From contig JAFGCY010000084.1 of NCBI GenBank assembly GCA_016932385.1, positions 1 to 64,000 of the forward strand: a DNA stretch of 64,000 nt, read 5' to 3'. The notes under the pieces are model-generated. The model did not search any database. It saw only the letters and a list, made by a program, of their open reading frames with translations, and had not been told where the DNA came from. A program made the translations under genes and the position numbers. The stretch comes from a bacterium (GTDB lineage Bacteria > 4484-113 > JAFGCY01). Shown in pieces: positions 15,909-24,122 of this stretch (positions within the stretch are counted from its first letter, which is position 1; every line of letters begins with the position of its first letter).

Positions 15909-17678
15909 TCAGTTGCGGCGCTTGGCGGGACGGTTGGCGCGCAGGTCGCTCAGCCAGGCGGCAAATGCGATCAGCGGCCAACCGGCCAGCGCTGCCACCC
16001 AGGCCAGCGAGGGCGGGCCGGGCACGTATCCGTCGGTATTCAGCAGCGCCAGCCGCCAAGCCAGCAGGTCCAGGCAGATCAACGCACCCGTTAGATGAGC
16101 AAGGAGCAGCAGGCGCCGCGTTTTCAGACGGTAGAGCCAGGTGGCGCGTCCGACGGCCACGGTGGCCAGTATACCCAGTGCCAACGCCCCGGCGGCCTGC
16201 CAGATGTTCAACTCCTCACCCCAGGCGGGCAACGGCCAGACGAACAGCCGCACCACCGTCCAGCCCGCGAACAGCGCCAGCCAGGCCTGCCAGAGGACCA
16301 GCGCCAAGCCTTTGATGATCCGGACGGCCGAAGCCTCCTCCGGCGCGACGGGCAGGCTGCGAATGCGGTCGGCGGCCTGGGCCACGACATCGGGCACCGG
16401 CTGCGGCTTGGGCACGTGATCGGCCATCGCCTCGAGCTGCGCCTGGATCATCACCTCGCGCAACGACGGCCCGGTGCGCTTGCGCCGGACGCTACCGGGT
16501 TGCTCCGGCTCCACCGGCAGCGGCTCGGGCATCAGCAGGTCGCTGAGCTCGATCCGGATCGGCGGCAATTCGGCCGCGCTGACTGGCTCCGCGGCGATCG
16601 CCGGCGTCGGGGCTGTCTCGCCCGGCTTCGATTCGCTTGCGACTGTCGTGCCGGCTATCTCCCCTGGAACCACGAATTCCGGTGGGACCCAATCCTCGGT
16701 ATCGACATACTCGGGCAGCTGCGGCGGACCGGGCTCGGCGATTTCCGCGCTTATTTCCGCCGGCAACGGTTCATCCAGCAACTCCGCTTCCACCACAACC
16801 TCAGTTGGCTTACGGTCGACCGCGGCTTCCGTGACCGGCTCCAGCGCCCCCACCGGCTCCAGTGGCGGCGGGTCGGCTTGAATAACCGGTTCAGTCTCAT
16901 CTGCCACCTGCGTCTCGAACTCATCCGCCGTCGCCGGCGGAGGATCAGCTGCTTCGAGAACCGTCTCGGCTCGCAAAATGGGCTCTTCCTCCACTACCAC
17001 CACATCGATGGGCACCAGAGGCATGACGGCAGACCTGGCTTGCTCGGCGACTGGAGGCGCTTCCGTCAGTTCGGTTTCCGCTTCCGCGCACTCAGTTTCC
17101 AGAACCGCCGCGGGCGGGGTTAGCGGTTCGGGCACAGGTTCGGCCCCGGCAAGATCAGCCGCGAGTTCCGCCGCGTCGAAGTCCAGCGTAGCCTGCCGGT
17201 AGACCGCTGCGGCCTTTTCCGCGGCGGCAACTGCGGATTCCAGTTCAGGCGTAGGTTCCGGTTCCGGCTCGCCGGCTGCCATCGCTGCCGCTTCCGGCTC
17301 GATTTCCGCGTCTACTTCCACCTCGGGCTCAAGTACGGATTCCGGCTCCTCGTCTGTATCCATTACCAGGGCCGGGGCTTCCACTACGGCAATCGCGTTT
17401 AAGCGGCTGATCATCGCCTGGACGCCGTCGCCGACCGCCGTCGACCCGCCGTGAACACGCTGGATGAAATGCAGGGCTTCGTCGAGGGCGGCCAGTTCCT
17501 CGCGCACCTCGATCAGCGGCGCCTGCATCAGCCGTCGCCGCCGGCCTTCCGTCGCCGCCAGCACTTCCTCGAGCGAACAGCCGGGCTCCAGCCGCGGGTC
17601 GATAAATTCCAGCGCCGCCAGATATAGATCCGCCAATTTAGTTTCGCCGCCGCTTTTGGCTGCAGCTTCGAACCCCAT
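15909..17678 (-). CDS. Large acidic Pro/Glu/Ala-rich protein with four C-terminal TM segments
   Basis: This is a 589-residue protein of unknown family. The first 95 residues look folded and helical (LYLAALEFIDPRLEPGCSLE, LDEALHFIQRVHGGS). Residues of about 100-430 are a low-complexity, strongly acidic linker (runs such as EPEVEVDAEIEPEAA). The last 140 residues contain four hydrophobic segments and end in a basic tail (RANRPAKRRN). Both soluble parts are probably cytoplasmic. A very strong Shine-Dalgarno (GGGAGGTGATC) precedes the ATG. The M42 peptidase gene ends 32 bases downstream of its far side. The layout recalls scaffold or tether proteins, but this is only a structural impression. Confidence 0.68.
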   Translation of the reverse strand: MGFEAAAKSGGETKLADLYLAALEFIDPRLEPGCSLEEVLAATEGRRRRLMQAPLIEVREELAALDEALHFIQRVHGGSTAVGDGVQAMISRLNAIAVVEAPALVMDTDEEPESVLEPEVEVDAEIEPEAAAMAAGEPEPEPTPELESAVAAAEKAAAVYRQATLDFDAAELAADLAGAEPVPEPLTPPAAVLETECAEAETELTEAPPVAEQARSAVMPLVPIDVVVVEEEPILRAETVLEAADPPPATADEFETQVADETEPVIQADPPPLEPVGALEPVTEAAVDRKPTEVVVEAELLDEPLPAEISAEIAEPGPPQLPEYVDTEDWVPPEFVVPGEIAGTTVASESKPGETAPTPAIAAEPVSAAELPPIRIELSDLLMPEPLPVEPEQPGSVRRKRTGPSLREVMIQAQLEAMADHVPKPQPVPDVVAQAADRIRSLPVAPEEASAVRIIKGLALVLWQAWLALFAGWTVVRLFVWPLPAWGEELNIWQAAGALALGILATVAVGRATWLYRLKTRRLLLLAHLTGALICLDLLAWRLALLNTDGYVPGPPSLAWVAALAGWPLIAFAAWLSDLRANRPAKRRN

Positions 17679-17709
17679 GGGATCACCTCCCGTGATCCCG
17701 TCTTCCGCC

Positions 17710-18747
17710 TTATCCGCCGGTCAGCCAGGCTGCCAGCAAATCAACACCCGCCTTCATGTCGCGCATATCGATCGTTTCCACCACCGTGTGGATATAGCGC
17801 GTCGGCACGGACAGCGCCATCACGCGCCGGCCGGGGCCGAAGCGCTGCAGTGCTGCCGTGTCGGTGCCGCCCATCGGCAGCAACTCGTACTGGAACTTGA
17901 TCTTCTTCTTCTCGGCCAGGGCCACGAACTCGTCGAACAGCGAGCGCGTGGTGATCACACTGCCGTCGGCCACCTTGATGCCGATGCCCTCGCCCAGTTT
18001 GGAAACGCTGTCCTCCGGGCTCGAACCCGGGGTGTCGATCGCCAGGGTGGTATCGATGGCGATGCCCACCTCGGCGGGAATATTCTGCGCCGCCACATGG
18101 GCCCCGCGCAATCCGACTTCTTCCTGGGCGCTGCCCACGAAGTAGATGTCGTAAATGTTCTTGCCCTTGGCTTTCTTGATCGCGTTCAAGGCCACCCAGG
18201 GGCTGATCCGGTTGTCCATGCACTGGCCGCTGACCAGGTTGCCGATCTTCTTGGTCGTCTGCTCCAGCACGACCGGGTCGCCCGGCCGCACCTTCTTCTT
18301 GACGTCGGCAGCGCTCAGGCCCATATCGATCATGAACTCCAGCACCGTCGGGATCTTCTTGCGGTCCTCCGGCGAGGCGACGTGGATCGGCTTGGTCGCC
18401 GGATTGAGGATGCCCGGCAGGTCGCCGTTCTTAGTCATGATGATCACATGGCGGGCGAACAGGTTGCGCGGATCGAATCCGCCCACGGGCGCGATGCGCA
18501 GAAAGCCATTGTCGTCGATCGAGCGCACCAGGAAGCCGATCTGGTCCAGGTGGCAGGAAATGATGACGCTCTTTTCCTTCTGGCCGCGCTTGCGCTTGCC
18601 GGCCTTCACCAGACCGATCAGGTTGCCGATCGCGTCTTCCTCGAGCTTGTCCCACCAGCCGCGGGTGTGCTGCTTGATCAGTTCGCGTACACGTTCTTCG
18701 CGCCCGGGAACGCCGAGCGTCTCCGTCAGCTGCTTCAGAAATTTCAT
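17710..18747 (-). CDS. M42 family metallo-aminopeptidase (FrvX/glutamyl aminopeptidase-like)
   Basis: This 345-residue cytosolic di-zinc peptidase belongs to a family that forms dodecameric tetrahedral particles. Family landmarks are SCHLDQIGF (metal His and Asp), MDNRISPWVA (bridging Asp), SAQEEVGLRGA (catalytic Glu pair), AIDTTLAIDTPG, and GGTDTAALQRFGPG with VPTRYIHTVVETID (last metal His). The start at 18747 follows GAGGAAGG. TAAAAT at 18782-18777 is the likely -10, giving a leader of about 23 bases. Upstream lies an 11-bp direct repeat, one copy of which overlaps that -10. Confidence 0.92.
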   Translation of the reverse strand: MKFLKQLTETLGVPGREERVRELIKQHTRGWWDKLEEDAIGNLIGLVKAGKRKRGQKEKSVIISCHLDQIGFLVRSIDDNGFLRIAPVGGFDPRNLFARHVIIMTKNGDLPGILNPATKPIHVASPEDRKKIPTVLEFMIDMGLSAADVKKKVRPGDPVVLEQTTKKIGNLVSGQCMDNRISPWVALNAIKKAKGKNIYDIYFVGSAQEEVGLRGAHVAAQNIPAEVGIAIDTTLAIDTPGSSPEDSVSKLGEGIGIKVADGSVITTRSLFDEFVALAEKKKIKFQYELLPMGGTDTAALQRFGPGRRVMALSVPTRYIHTVVETIDMRDMKAGVDLLAAWLTGG

Positions 18748-18779
18748 TGATTGCCTTCCTCGCAGGGAGTAATGCGATT

Positions 18780-18858
18780 TTAGCAGACAACTCGATCCCG
18801 GATAAGCGACTGAATCTGAGCAGTGACAGCGAATTAAAATGCCGGAATTAGCAGACAA
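18780..18858. repeat. 11-bp direct repeat TTAGCAGACAA
   Basis: Identical copies lie at 18780-18790 and 18848-18858, both in the gap upstream of the M42 gene. The first overlaps its predicted -10 (18777-18782). It could be a regulator site or a chance duplication. Confidence 0.4.
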
Positions 18859-18922
18859 ACCGACACGGCACTGACTCCGGGAATTGCGATCACTGCCAGA
18901 TATTGGCAATGTAAACTCCGCT

Positions 18923-18928
18923 TATACT
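18923..18928 (+). promoter_or_regulatory. -10 hexamer TATACT, ordinary leader
   Basis: TATACT lies 34 bases before the ATG at 18963, which also has its own Shine-Dalgarno (GGGAGGTTACC). This is a normal leadered arrangement, in contrast to the leaderless genes nearby. Confidence 0.4.
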
Positions 18929-18962
18929 TTGGGCTAGGTATCGCATTGGGAGGTTACCAGAG

Positions 18963-19793
18963 ATGGCTTTGGTTAAATCGCACAACTGGCAGGTTTGTTT
19001 TCTACTGGTAGTAATGACACTTATCTACATGCATCCGGCTAATGCTGCAGCGGAAACACCGGGTTCGGGTCCAGATAAAACCAACAACGACAAACTGCTG
19101 GCCGATCCGCAAGATCAGGAAAGTGTCGGTGGTCAGTGGCATTATCAGAGATTGGTTGACGGCGAAATCGTTGATGAGGGCTTCCTTGTTGTCGAAAAAG
19201 GGAAATGGGTGTTTACGGAGCACCAGAGTAACTCCGGGGGTGTTTTGAGCTTATGCGCTTTACTGTTCCCGTTTGAGCCGGGCGGCCGGGATTTTTCTTA
19301 TAAGCAGGACAAGCGCTATTTCGATGGACGCATACCGGAAGTGGGGCGAATCTTCGCAATTGAGCACGAACCTGGTGAAACCTGGGTGTTCGACTACAAC
19401 GGTTATATCATCGTCGACGACGAAGGTTTTGTCCCCGGGCTGCTGGAATTCGAGATCACCTGCGAGCTGGCAGATCGCTGGAGCGAAACCTGGACGGGCT
19501 CTATCTCAAACGGTGCCTGGGCTGAGGTTAACTGCTCCGGCCAGACCGATTACCTGATCGGCTCTTCGGGCATGCAGTGGGAAGAACTCAGTCCCGAGTA
19601 TCGCGAACTGGGCTTGGTTGAGATCAAGTTCCCGGTCTGCCGGGCTCATTTCTACGGGCGCTGCCATGAGGAAGGCGAGCTCTGGACGGTTAAAATCGGT
19701 GGCGAAATCTGCACGACGGTCGTAGCGCAAAAGGATCCCCTCGCAATTCCGCTCGATGCCGTGGAGTCGGAGTGCGGATCTGAAGAACAGTAG
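18963..19793 (+). CDS. Secreted protein of unknown function
   Basis: This 276-residue protein has an N-terminal signal (VCFLLVVMTLIYMHPANAAA). The mature part begins with a polar stretch, then has short beta-like blocks (GGQWHYQRLVDGEIVDEGFLV, KGKWVFTEHQ). Cysteines at several places (LCALLF, FEITCEL, VNCSGQ, PVCRAHFYGRCHEEGE, EICTTV) suggest disulfides. GQWHYQRLVDGEIVDEG resembles small beta-sandwich cores of periplasmic proteins. I recognise no family. The DNA looks less GC-rich than its neighbours. It stands alone on the plus strand. Confidence 0.65.
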   Translation: MALVKSHNWQVCFLLVVMTLIYMHPANAAAETPGSGPDKTNNDKLLADPQDQESVGGQWHYQRLVDGEIVDEGFLVVEKGKWVFTEHQSNSGGVLSLCALLFPFEPGGRDFSYKQDKRYFDGRIPEVGRIFAIEHEPGETWVFDYNGYIIVDDEGFVPGLLEFEITCELADRWSETWTGSISNGAWAEVNCSGQTDYLIGSSGMQWEELSPEYRELGLVEIKFPVCRAHFYGRCHEEGELWTVKIGGEICTTVVAQKDPLAIPLDAVESECGSEEQ

Positions 19794-19829
19794 AATCGGC
19801 TAATCAGCAGAGCCCCGCCGGAAAGGCGG

Positions 19830-19835
19830 TAACAT
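19830..19835 (+). promoter_or_regulatory. -10-like TAACAT for the helicase gene, leaderless type
   Basis: TAACAT ends 7 bases before the GTG at 19843. It is a weaker match than the others in the window. Confidence 0.35.
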
Positions 19836-19842
19836 ATGAGCA

Positions 19843-22080
19843 GTGGATGAACCGCGGGAGATTCAGCGTTTACGCCTATCGCGCACCGGGCAGCAGGACC
19901 TGCCGGTGGCACGCGTCGACTGGCACAGCGGCTTAAACGACCAGCAGCTGGCGGCGGTGACCGCGCCGGACGGGCCGGTGCTGGTGCTGGCCGGCGCCGG
20001 CAGCGGCAAGACGCGCGTGATTACCTACCGCGTCGCCTACCTGATCAGCGAGCGGCGCGTCCTGCCCCAGCAGATCATGCTGGCCACCTTCACCAACAAG
20101 GCCGCGCGCAGCATGCTCAAGCGCTGCGAGGAAGTGATCGGCCGCACCGCGCGCGACGTCACCGGCGGCACCTTCCACCATATCGCCAATCTGTTGTTGC
20201 GGCGTTACGCCAAGGCGCTGGGTTACCAGAGCAACTTCACGATCCTCGACGAGTCCGACGCGCGTTCGATGATGAAGGTCTGCCGCACGGAGTCCGGCAT
20301 CGATACCAAGACGATCGCCTTTCCCAGCGACCGCGTGCTGACGGCGATCGCCAGCGCGATCGTCAACACCAACACCGACCTGGAGACGCTGCTGGCCCGC
20401 CGCTATCCGCACCTCTACGAGCGGCGCGACGATATCGAGCGCGTGCTGATCACCTACCACGAGCGCAAGTTGGCCAGCAACCAGATGGACTTCGACGACC
20501 TGCTGGTCAACCTCTACAAGCTGCTAAGCGACCACCCGCGCATTCGCCTGGGGCTGGCACGGCGCTTCCAGCACGTGCTGGTCGACGAGTACCAGGACGT
20601 CAACCACCTGCAGGCGGCGATCGTCCGCGAACTGTTCCGCGGCGAGGCGGACCTCGACGCCGAGACACTCGCGCTGGAACCGGACGAGCCCGGCAACTTG
20701 GCACCCATCACGCTGGCCGACTACGATGACGACGGGCTGGCGCCACCGCGGGATGCGGGCGCGGTTGACGAACCAGAAAAGAAGCCAGAACCTGAGATGC
20801 CCCGGTCGCCATCGATCGCGGAGCGCGTGGGCCTGACCGGACGCGGGCTGTTCGTCGTCGGCGATGACGCGCAGAGCATCTATTCCTTCCGCGGCGCGGA
20901 CTACACCAATATCCGCACGTTCCCGGACGCCTTCGCTGACGCCCACGTCTTCAAGCTGGAAACCAATTACCGCAGCGTGCCGCAGATCCTGACACTGGCC
21001 AACGGCATCCTCGACGAGGCCGACCCGTTGTTTCGAAAAGAGCTGCGGCCGGTCAAACCGGGCACCGACGAGCGTCCGCTGCTTCTGGCCTGCCGCGATG
21101 CCGAGGAACAGGCCGAGTTCGTCGCCGAGCAGGCGATCCGCCTCAGAGAAGAGGCGGACATGTCCTGGGACGACATCGCGATCCTCTACCGCGCCCACAA
21201 CAACCGCCTGGAAGTGGAACTGGAGTTCGCCCAGCGCAACATTCCGTTCATCGTGCGCGGCGGATTGCGCTTCTTCGAGCAGGCGCACATCAAGGATCTG
21301 GTCAGCTTCCTGATCGTGCTGGCCAACAACCGTGACGAGTTGGCCTGGCAGCGGATGCTCAGCCTCTTAAACCGCGTCGGGCCCAAGACGATCGCCGGCG
21401 TGCTGAACAAGATGCGCGGCGCCACGGACGAGGAAGGCGGCGCCTTGGGCCGGTTCATCAACAACGGCGTGGCGGATTCAGTCCGCGGCCAGGCCAAACA
21501 ACCGATGGTCGAGCTGCGCGACTTCCTGCGCGAACTGCACAGCCACGTCGAAACCACTCCGCCGGCGGAGCTAATCAAGCGCATCGTCGACGAACGCTAC
21601 CGCGGCTACATGGAATTGAAGTGGGAGAACTGGCAGCAGCGCCTGGAGGACCTGGAGCAGCTGCAGGTCTTCGCCGGCCGCTTCGAATCGCTGGTCGGCT
21701 TCCTGACCGACATCGGGCTCAACGGCAGCTTCTCGGGCAGCCAGCTCAGCGACTCGTATTCCGACGAGGACCGCGCCGAAGGGGCGGTCACGCTCTCGAC
21801 GATCCACCAGGCCAAGGGCTTGGAGTGGAAGGCGGTGTTCGTGATCTGCGTCCACGACGACGTGATCCCGCACCGGCTGGCGCAGTTCGATCCGCACGGC
21901 GAGGAAGAGGAGCAGCGGCTGCTGTATGTCGCCGTTACCCGCGCCGAGGAACTCCTGTACATGAGCTATCCGGTCGAGACCAAGACCCGCGACTTCCAGC
22001 GCATCATCAACAAGCCGAGCCGGTTTTTGGATGGGCGCGCGCGCCAGGGCTTCGACGAGGCGATGCTGGAGTGGGATTAA
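19843..22080 (+). CDS. pcrA: UvrD/PcrA-type DNA helicase with an acidic insertion
   Basis: This 745-residue superfamily 1A 3'-5' helicase acts in repair and replication restart. Motifs in order are Q motif (LNDQQLAAV), I AGAGSGKT, Ia ATFTNKAA, II VDEYQD (248-252), III VVGDDAQSIYSFRGA (from 338), IV LETNYRS, V TLSTIHQAKGLEW and VI LLYVAVTRAEELL. Between motifs II and III there are about 88 residues instead of the usual 25 or so. The extra part is acidic and proline-rich (PDEPGNLAPITLADYDDDGL, EPEKKPEPEMPRSPS). The GTG start is set by the frame and by the -10-like TAACAT, since ATG at 19836 runs into a stop. The helicase call is secure; pcrA versus uvrD is not. Confidence 0.93.
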   Translation: MDEPREIQRLRLSRTGQQDLPVARVDWHSGLNDQQLAAVTAPDGPVLVLAGAGSGKTRVITYRVAYLISERRVLPQQIMLATFTNKAARSMLKRCEEVIGRTARDVTGGTFHHIANLLLRRYAKALGYQSNFTILDESDARSMMKVCRTESGIDTKTIAFPSDRVLTAIASAIVNTNTDLETLLARRYPHLYERRDDIERVLITYHERKLASNQMDFDDLLVNLYKLLSDHPRIRLGLARRFQHVLVDEYQDVNHLQAAIVRELFRGEADLDAETLALEPDEPGNLAPITLADYDDDGLAPPRDAGAVDEPEKKPEPEMPRSPSIAERVGLTGRGLFVVGDDAQSIYSFRGADYTNIRTFPDAFADAHVFKLETNYRSVPQILTLANGILDEADPLFRKELRPVKPGTDERPLLLACRDAEEQAEFVAEQAIRLREEADMSWDDIAILYRAHNNRLEVELEFAQRNIPFIVRGGLRFFEQAHIKDLVSFLIVLANNRDELAWQRMLSLLNRVGPKTIAGVLNKMRGATDEEGGALGRFINNGVADSVRGQAKQPMVELRDFLRELHSHVETTPPAELIKRIVDERYRGYMELKWENWQQRLEDLEQLQVFAGRFESLVGFLTDIGLNGSFSGSQLSDSYSDEDRAEGAVTLSTIHQAKGLEWKAVFVICVHDDVIPHRLAQFDPHGEEEEQRLLYVAVTRAEELLYMSYPVETKTRDFQRIINKPSRFLDGRARQGFDEAMLEWD

Positions 22081-22129
22081 GCCCCGGCTAAATGCCATCT
22101 GGGCCCTGTCTCAGACAGCCCGGACGCGG

Positions 22130-22135
22130 TATGAT
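22130..22135 (+). promoter_or_regulatory. -10 hexamer TATGAT, leaderless type
   Basis: TATGAT ends 6 bases before the ATG at 22142. Confidence 0.45.
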
Positions 22136-22141
22136 GTACAC

Positions 22142-22696
22142 ATGTCCGAGGATGATACCCCCAAGCCCCCGCGCCAGGAGCTGCCCGGGCCGGAGGGCGG
22201 GCATTTCTACGCGCCCCCCGACGACCGGCGGAAACTTGCGCGAGGCCGCCGCAAGGATGACCAGGAACCGGCGCTGGCCGGCCCCGTGGACTACAAGCTG
22301 AGCCATCGCAGCCAGCGCGACTTTCCCGAGGCCTACAGCCCGGTGTCACGCACGTTTTGGGAAGGCCTGAGCAAGGAGCAGCAGGACGCCGTGATGCGTC
22401 TGCAGGCGGTGGCGATGGAGAAGGCCGGCTTCGAGAAGGGCGCGCCGAAGATGTTCATCGCGGACTTCGACCCGTCCAATCCAGCCGCCGCGACCGGCGC
22501 GCGCGGGGCGATTGAATCCGATCCGGTAGCGCTGGCGGCGCCGCGACTCGTCCTGGGCGGGATTCTGCTCGGGATGGGCGGGCTGGCGCTGGCCCTGTCG
22601 CTGATCGGCATGTTGCAGCCGCTGGGCATTGTCGCGGCGGCCTCGGCCACGGCTCTGATCATCGGCGGGATCATGGCCGCGAACCAGCGGAGCTGA
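22142..22696 (+). CDS. Small membrane protein of unknown function upstream of rimO
   Basis: This 184-residue protein has a polar, proline-rich N-terminal half (SEDDTPKPPRQELPGPEGGH), a helical stretch (SRTFWEGLSKEQQDAVMRLQ, MEKAGFEKGAPKMFIADFD), and two C-terminal transmembrane segments (LVLGGILLGMGGLALALSLI, LGIVAAASATALIIGGIM). The start is set by the TATGAT hexamer. The stop is one base from the rimO ATG, so the two genes are co-transcribed. I recognise no family. Confidence 0.65.
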   Translation: MSEDDTPKPPRQELPGPEGGHFYAPPDDRRKLARGRRKDDQEPALAGPVDYKLSHRSQRDFPEAYSPVSRTFWEGLSKEQQDAVMRLQAVAMEKAGFEKGAPKMFIADFDPSNPAAATGARGAIESDPVALAAPRLVLGGILLGMGGLALALSLIGMLQPLGIVAAASATALIIGGIMAANQRS

Positions 22697-22697
22697 G

Positions 22698-24083
22698 ATG
22701 AACCCAGTGCGCCTCAATCCCGCGCCGCTGGTCGGCTTCATCAGCCTGGGCTGTCCCAAGAACCAGGTCGACTGCGAACTGATGATCTCGCGCGCCGTCG
22801 ACACCGGTTTTCAAATCACGACGGATATCGCCCGGGCCAATGCGTTGGTCGTGAATACCTGCGCTTTCATCGAACAGGCCCAGTCCGAGGCCGACGAGGC
22901 GATCCGCGAGGCGCTGGAATACAAGGAGCGCGGGACCTGCCGCGCGGTGATCGTGGCCGGCTGCCTGCCGCAGTACCTTAAGGAACGCTGCAGCGAAGCC
23001 TATCCCGAGGTCGACGCCTGGCTGACACCGAACAACCCGCATCGGCTGGGCGAGGTACTCGCCGGCCTGCTGGTCGACGAGCCGCCGCTGGTCGCCGATC
23101 CGCACTTTCCCCTCCCCGAGTACCTGGCCACCGCCGCCGATGGACGCGTGCTGTCCACGCCGCCGTCGCTGGCGTACTTGAAAATCGCCGAAGGATGCGA
23201 CCATCACTGCCGGTTCTGCCTGATCCCCGGCCTCAGAGGGCGCTACCGCAGCCGCGAACAGGACGACTTGCTGGCTGAAGCCGTCGCGCTGGCGGAAATG
23301 GGAGTCAACGAGATTGCCCTGGTCAGCCAGGACAGCAGCTATTACGGGCGCGACCTGGGCAACACCTCGCTGGCCGAGTTGCTGACCGGCCTGGCCGACC
23401 AGGACGGTGACTTCTGGATCCGCGTGATGTACTTGTATCCCGACCACCTGACGCCGGAGCTGCTGGAAACCTGGGCCGGGCTGGCGCAGCGCACGGACGG
23501 CCCGCGCCTGCTGCCCTACTTCGATATCCCGGTCCAGCATGTCAGCGCACCGGTGCTCAAGGCGATGGGCCGCCGCGGCGACCGCCGGTCGATCGACGCG
23601 CTGTTCCGCCGCGTGCGCGCGGCCTGTCCCGAGGCGGTGATCCGCAGCTCGCTGATCGTCGGCTATCCCGGCGAAACCGAGGACCAGTTCAACGAGCTAT
23701 TCGACTGGGTGCAGTCCGGCAAGGTCGACCGGCTGGGCGTGTTCACATACAGCGACCTGCCGGAGATGAACAGCCATCAGCTGCCGGACCACGTGCCGCC
23801 GGAACTCGCCGCCCAGCGCCAGGATCTGCTATTGGAAGCGCAGTATGACGTGGCGCTCGAACTGAACACGGCGCTCACGGGCAGCGAGGTCGAGGTTCTG
23901 CTGGAAGAAGAAGCCGAGGGCGGGGGCAGCGAATCTGTCTACATCGGCCGCAGCTGGCGCGAGGCCTTCGAGATCGACGGCCTGGTCGAGGTGCGGTCTG
24001 CCAGCCCGCTCGAGTTGTTCACTCGGGTACGGGCCCGCGTGGTTTCGGCCGAGGCCTACGACCTTTATACGGAAGTTCGCTGA
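22698..24083 (+). CDS. rimO: Ribosomal protein uS12 methylthiotransferase RimO
   Basis: This 461-residue radical SAM enzyme adds a methylthio group to a conserved Asp of ribosomal protein S12. The MTTase N-domain has the RimO signature SLGCPKNQVDCE plus VVNTCAF and VAGCLPQY, which supply the three ligands of the auxiliary [4Fe-4S] cluster. The radical SAM CxxxCxxC is CDHHCRFC (Cys167, 171, 174). A C-terminal TRAM domain (about 390-461) ends the protein. LGCPKN and the C-terminal RSWREAFEIDG-type segment favour RimO over MiaB. The start overlaps the upstream operon partner by context and has GGAG nearby. Confidence 0.95.
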   Translation: MNPVRLNPAPLVGFISLGCPKNQVDCELMISRAVDTGFQITTDIARANALVVNTCAFIEQAQSEADEAIREALEYKERGTCRAVIVAGCLPQYLKERCSEAYPEVDAWLTPNNPHRLGEVLAGLLVDEPPLVADPHFPLPEYLATAADGRVLSTPPSLAYLKIAEGCDHHCRFCLIPGLRGRYRSREQDDLLAEAVALAEMGVNEIALVSQDSSYYGRDLGNTSLAELLTGLADQDGDFWIRVMYLYPDHLTPELLETWAGLAQRTDGPRLLPYFDIPVQHVSAPVLKAMGRRGDRRSIDALFRRVRAACPEAVIRSSLIVGYPGETEDQFNELFDWVQSGKVDRLGVFTYSDLPEMNSHQLPDHVPPELAAQRQDLLLEAQYDVALELNTALTGSEVEVLLEEEAEGGGSESVYIGRSWREAFEIDGLVEVRSASPLELFTRVRARVVSAEAYDLYTEVR

Positions 24084-24110
24084 CGGGTTCAATTCAGGCC
24101 GGCAAGGCAG

Positions 24111-24116
24111 TAGAAT
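24111..24116 (+). promoter_or_regulatory. -10 hexamer TAGAAT, leaderless type
   Basis: TAGAAT ends 6 bases before the ATG at 24123. Confidence 0.5.
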
Positions 24117-24122
24117 CAGCCG

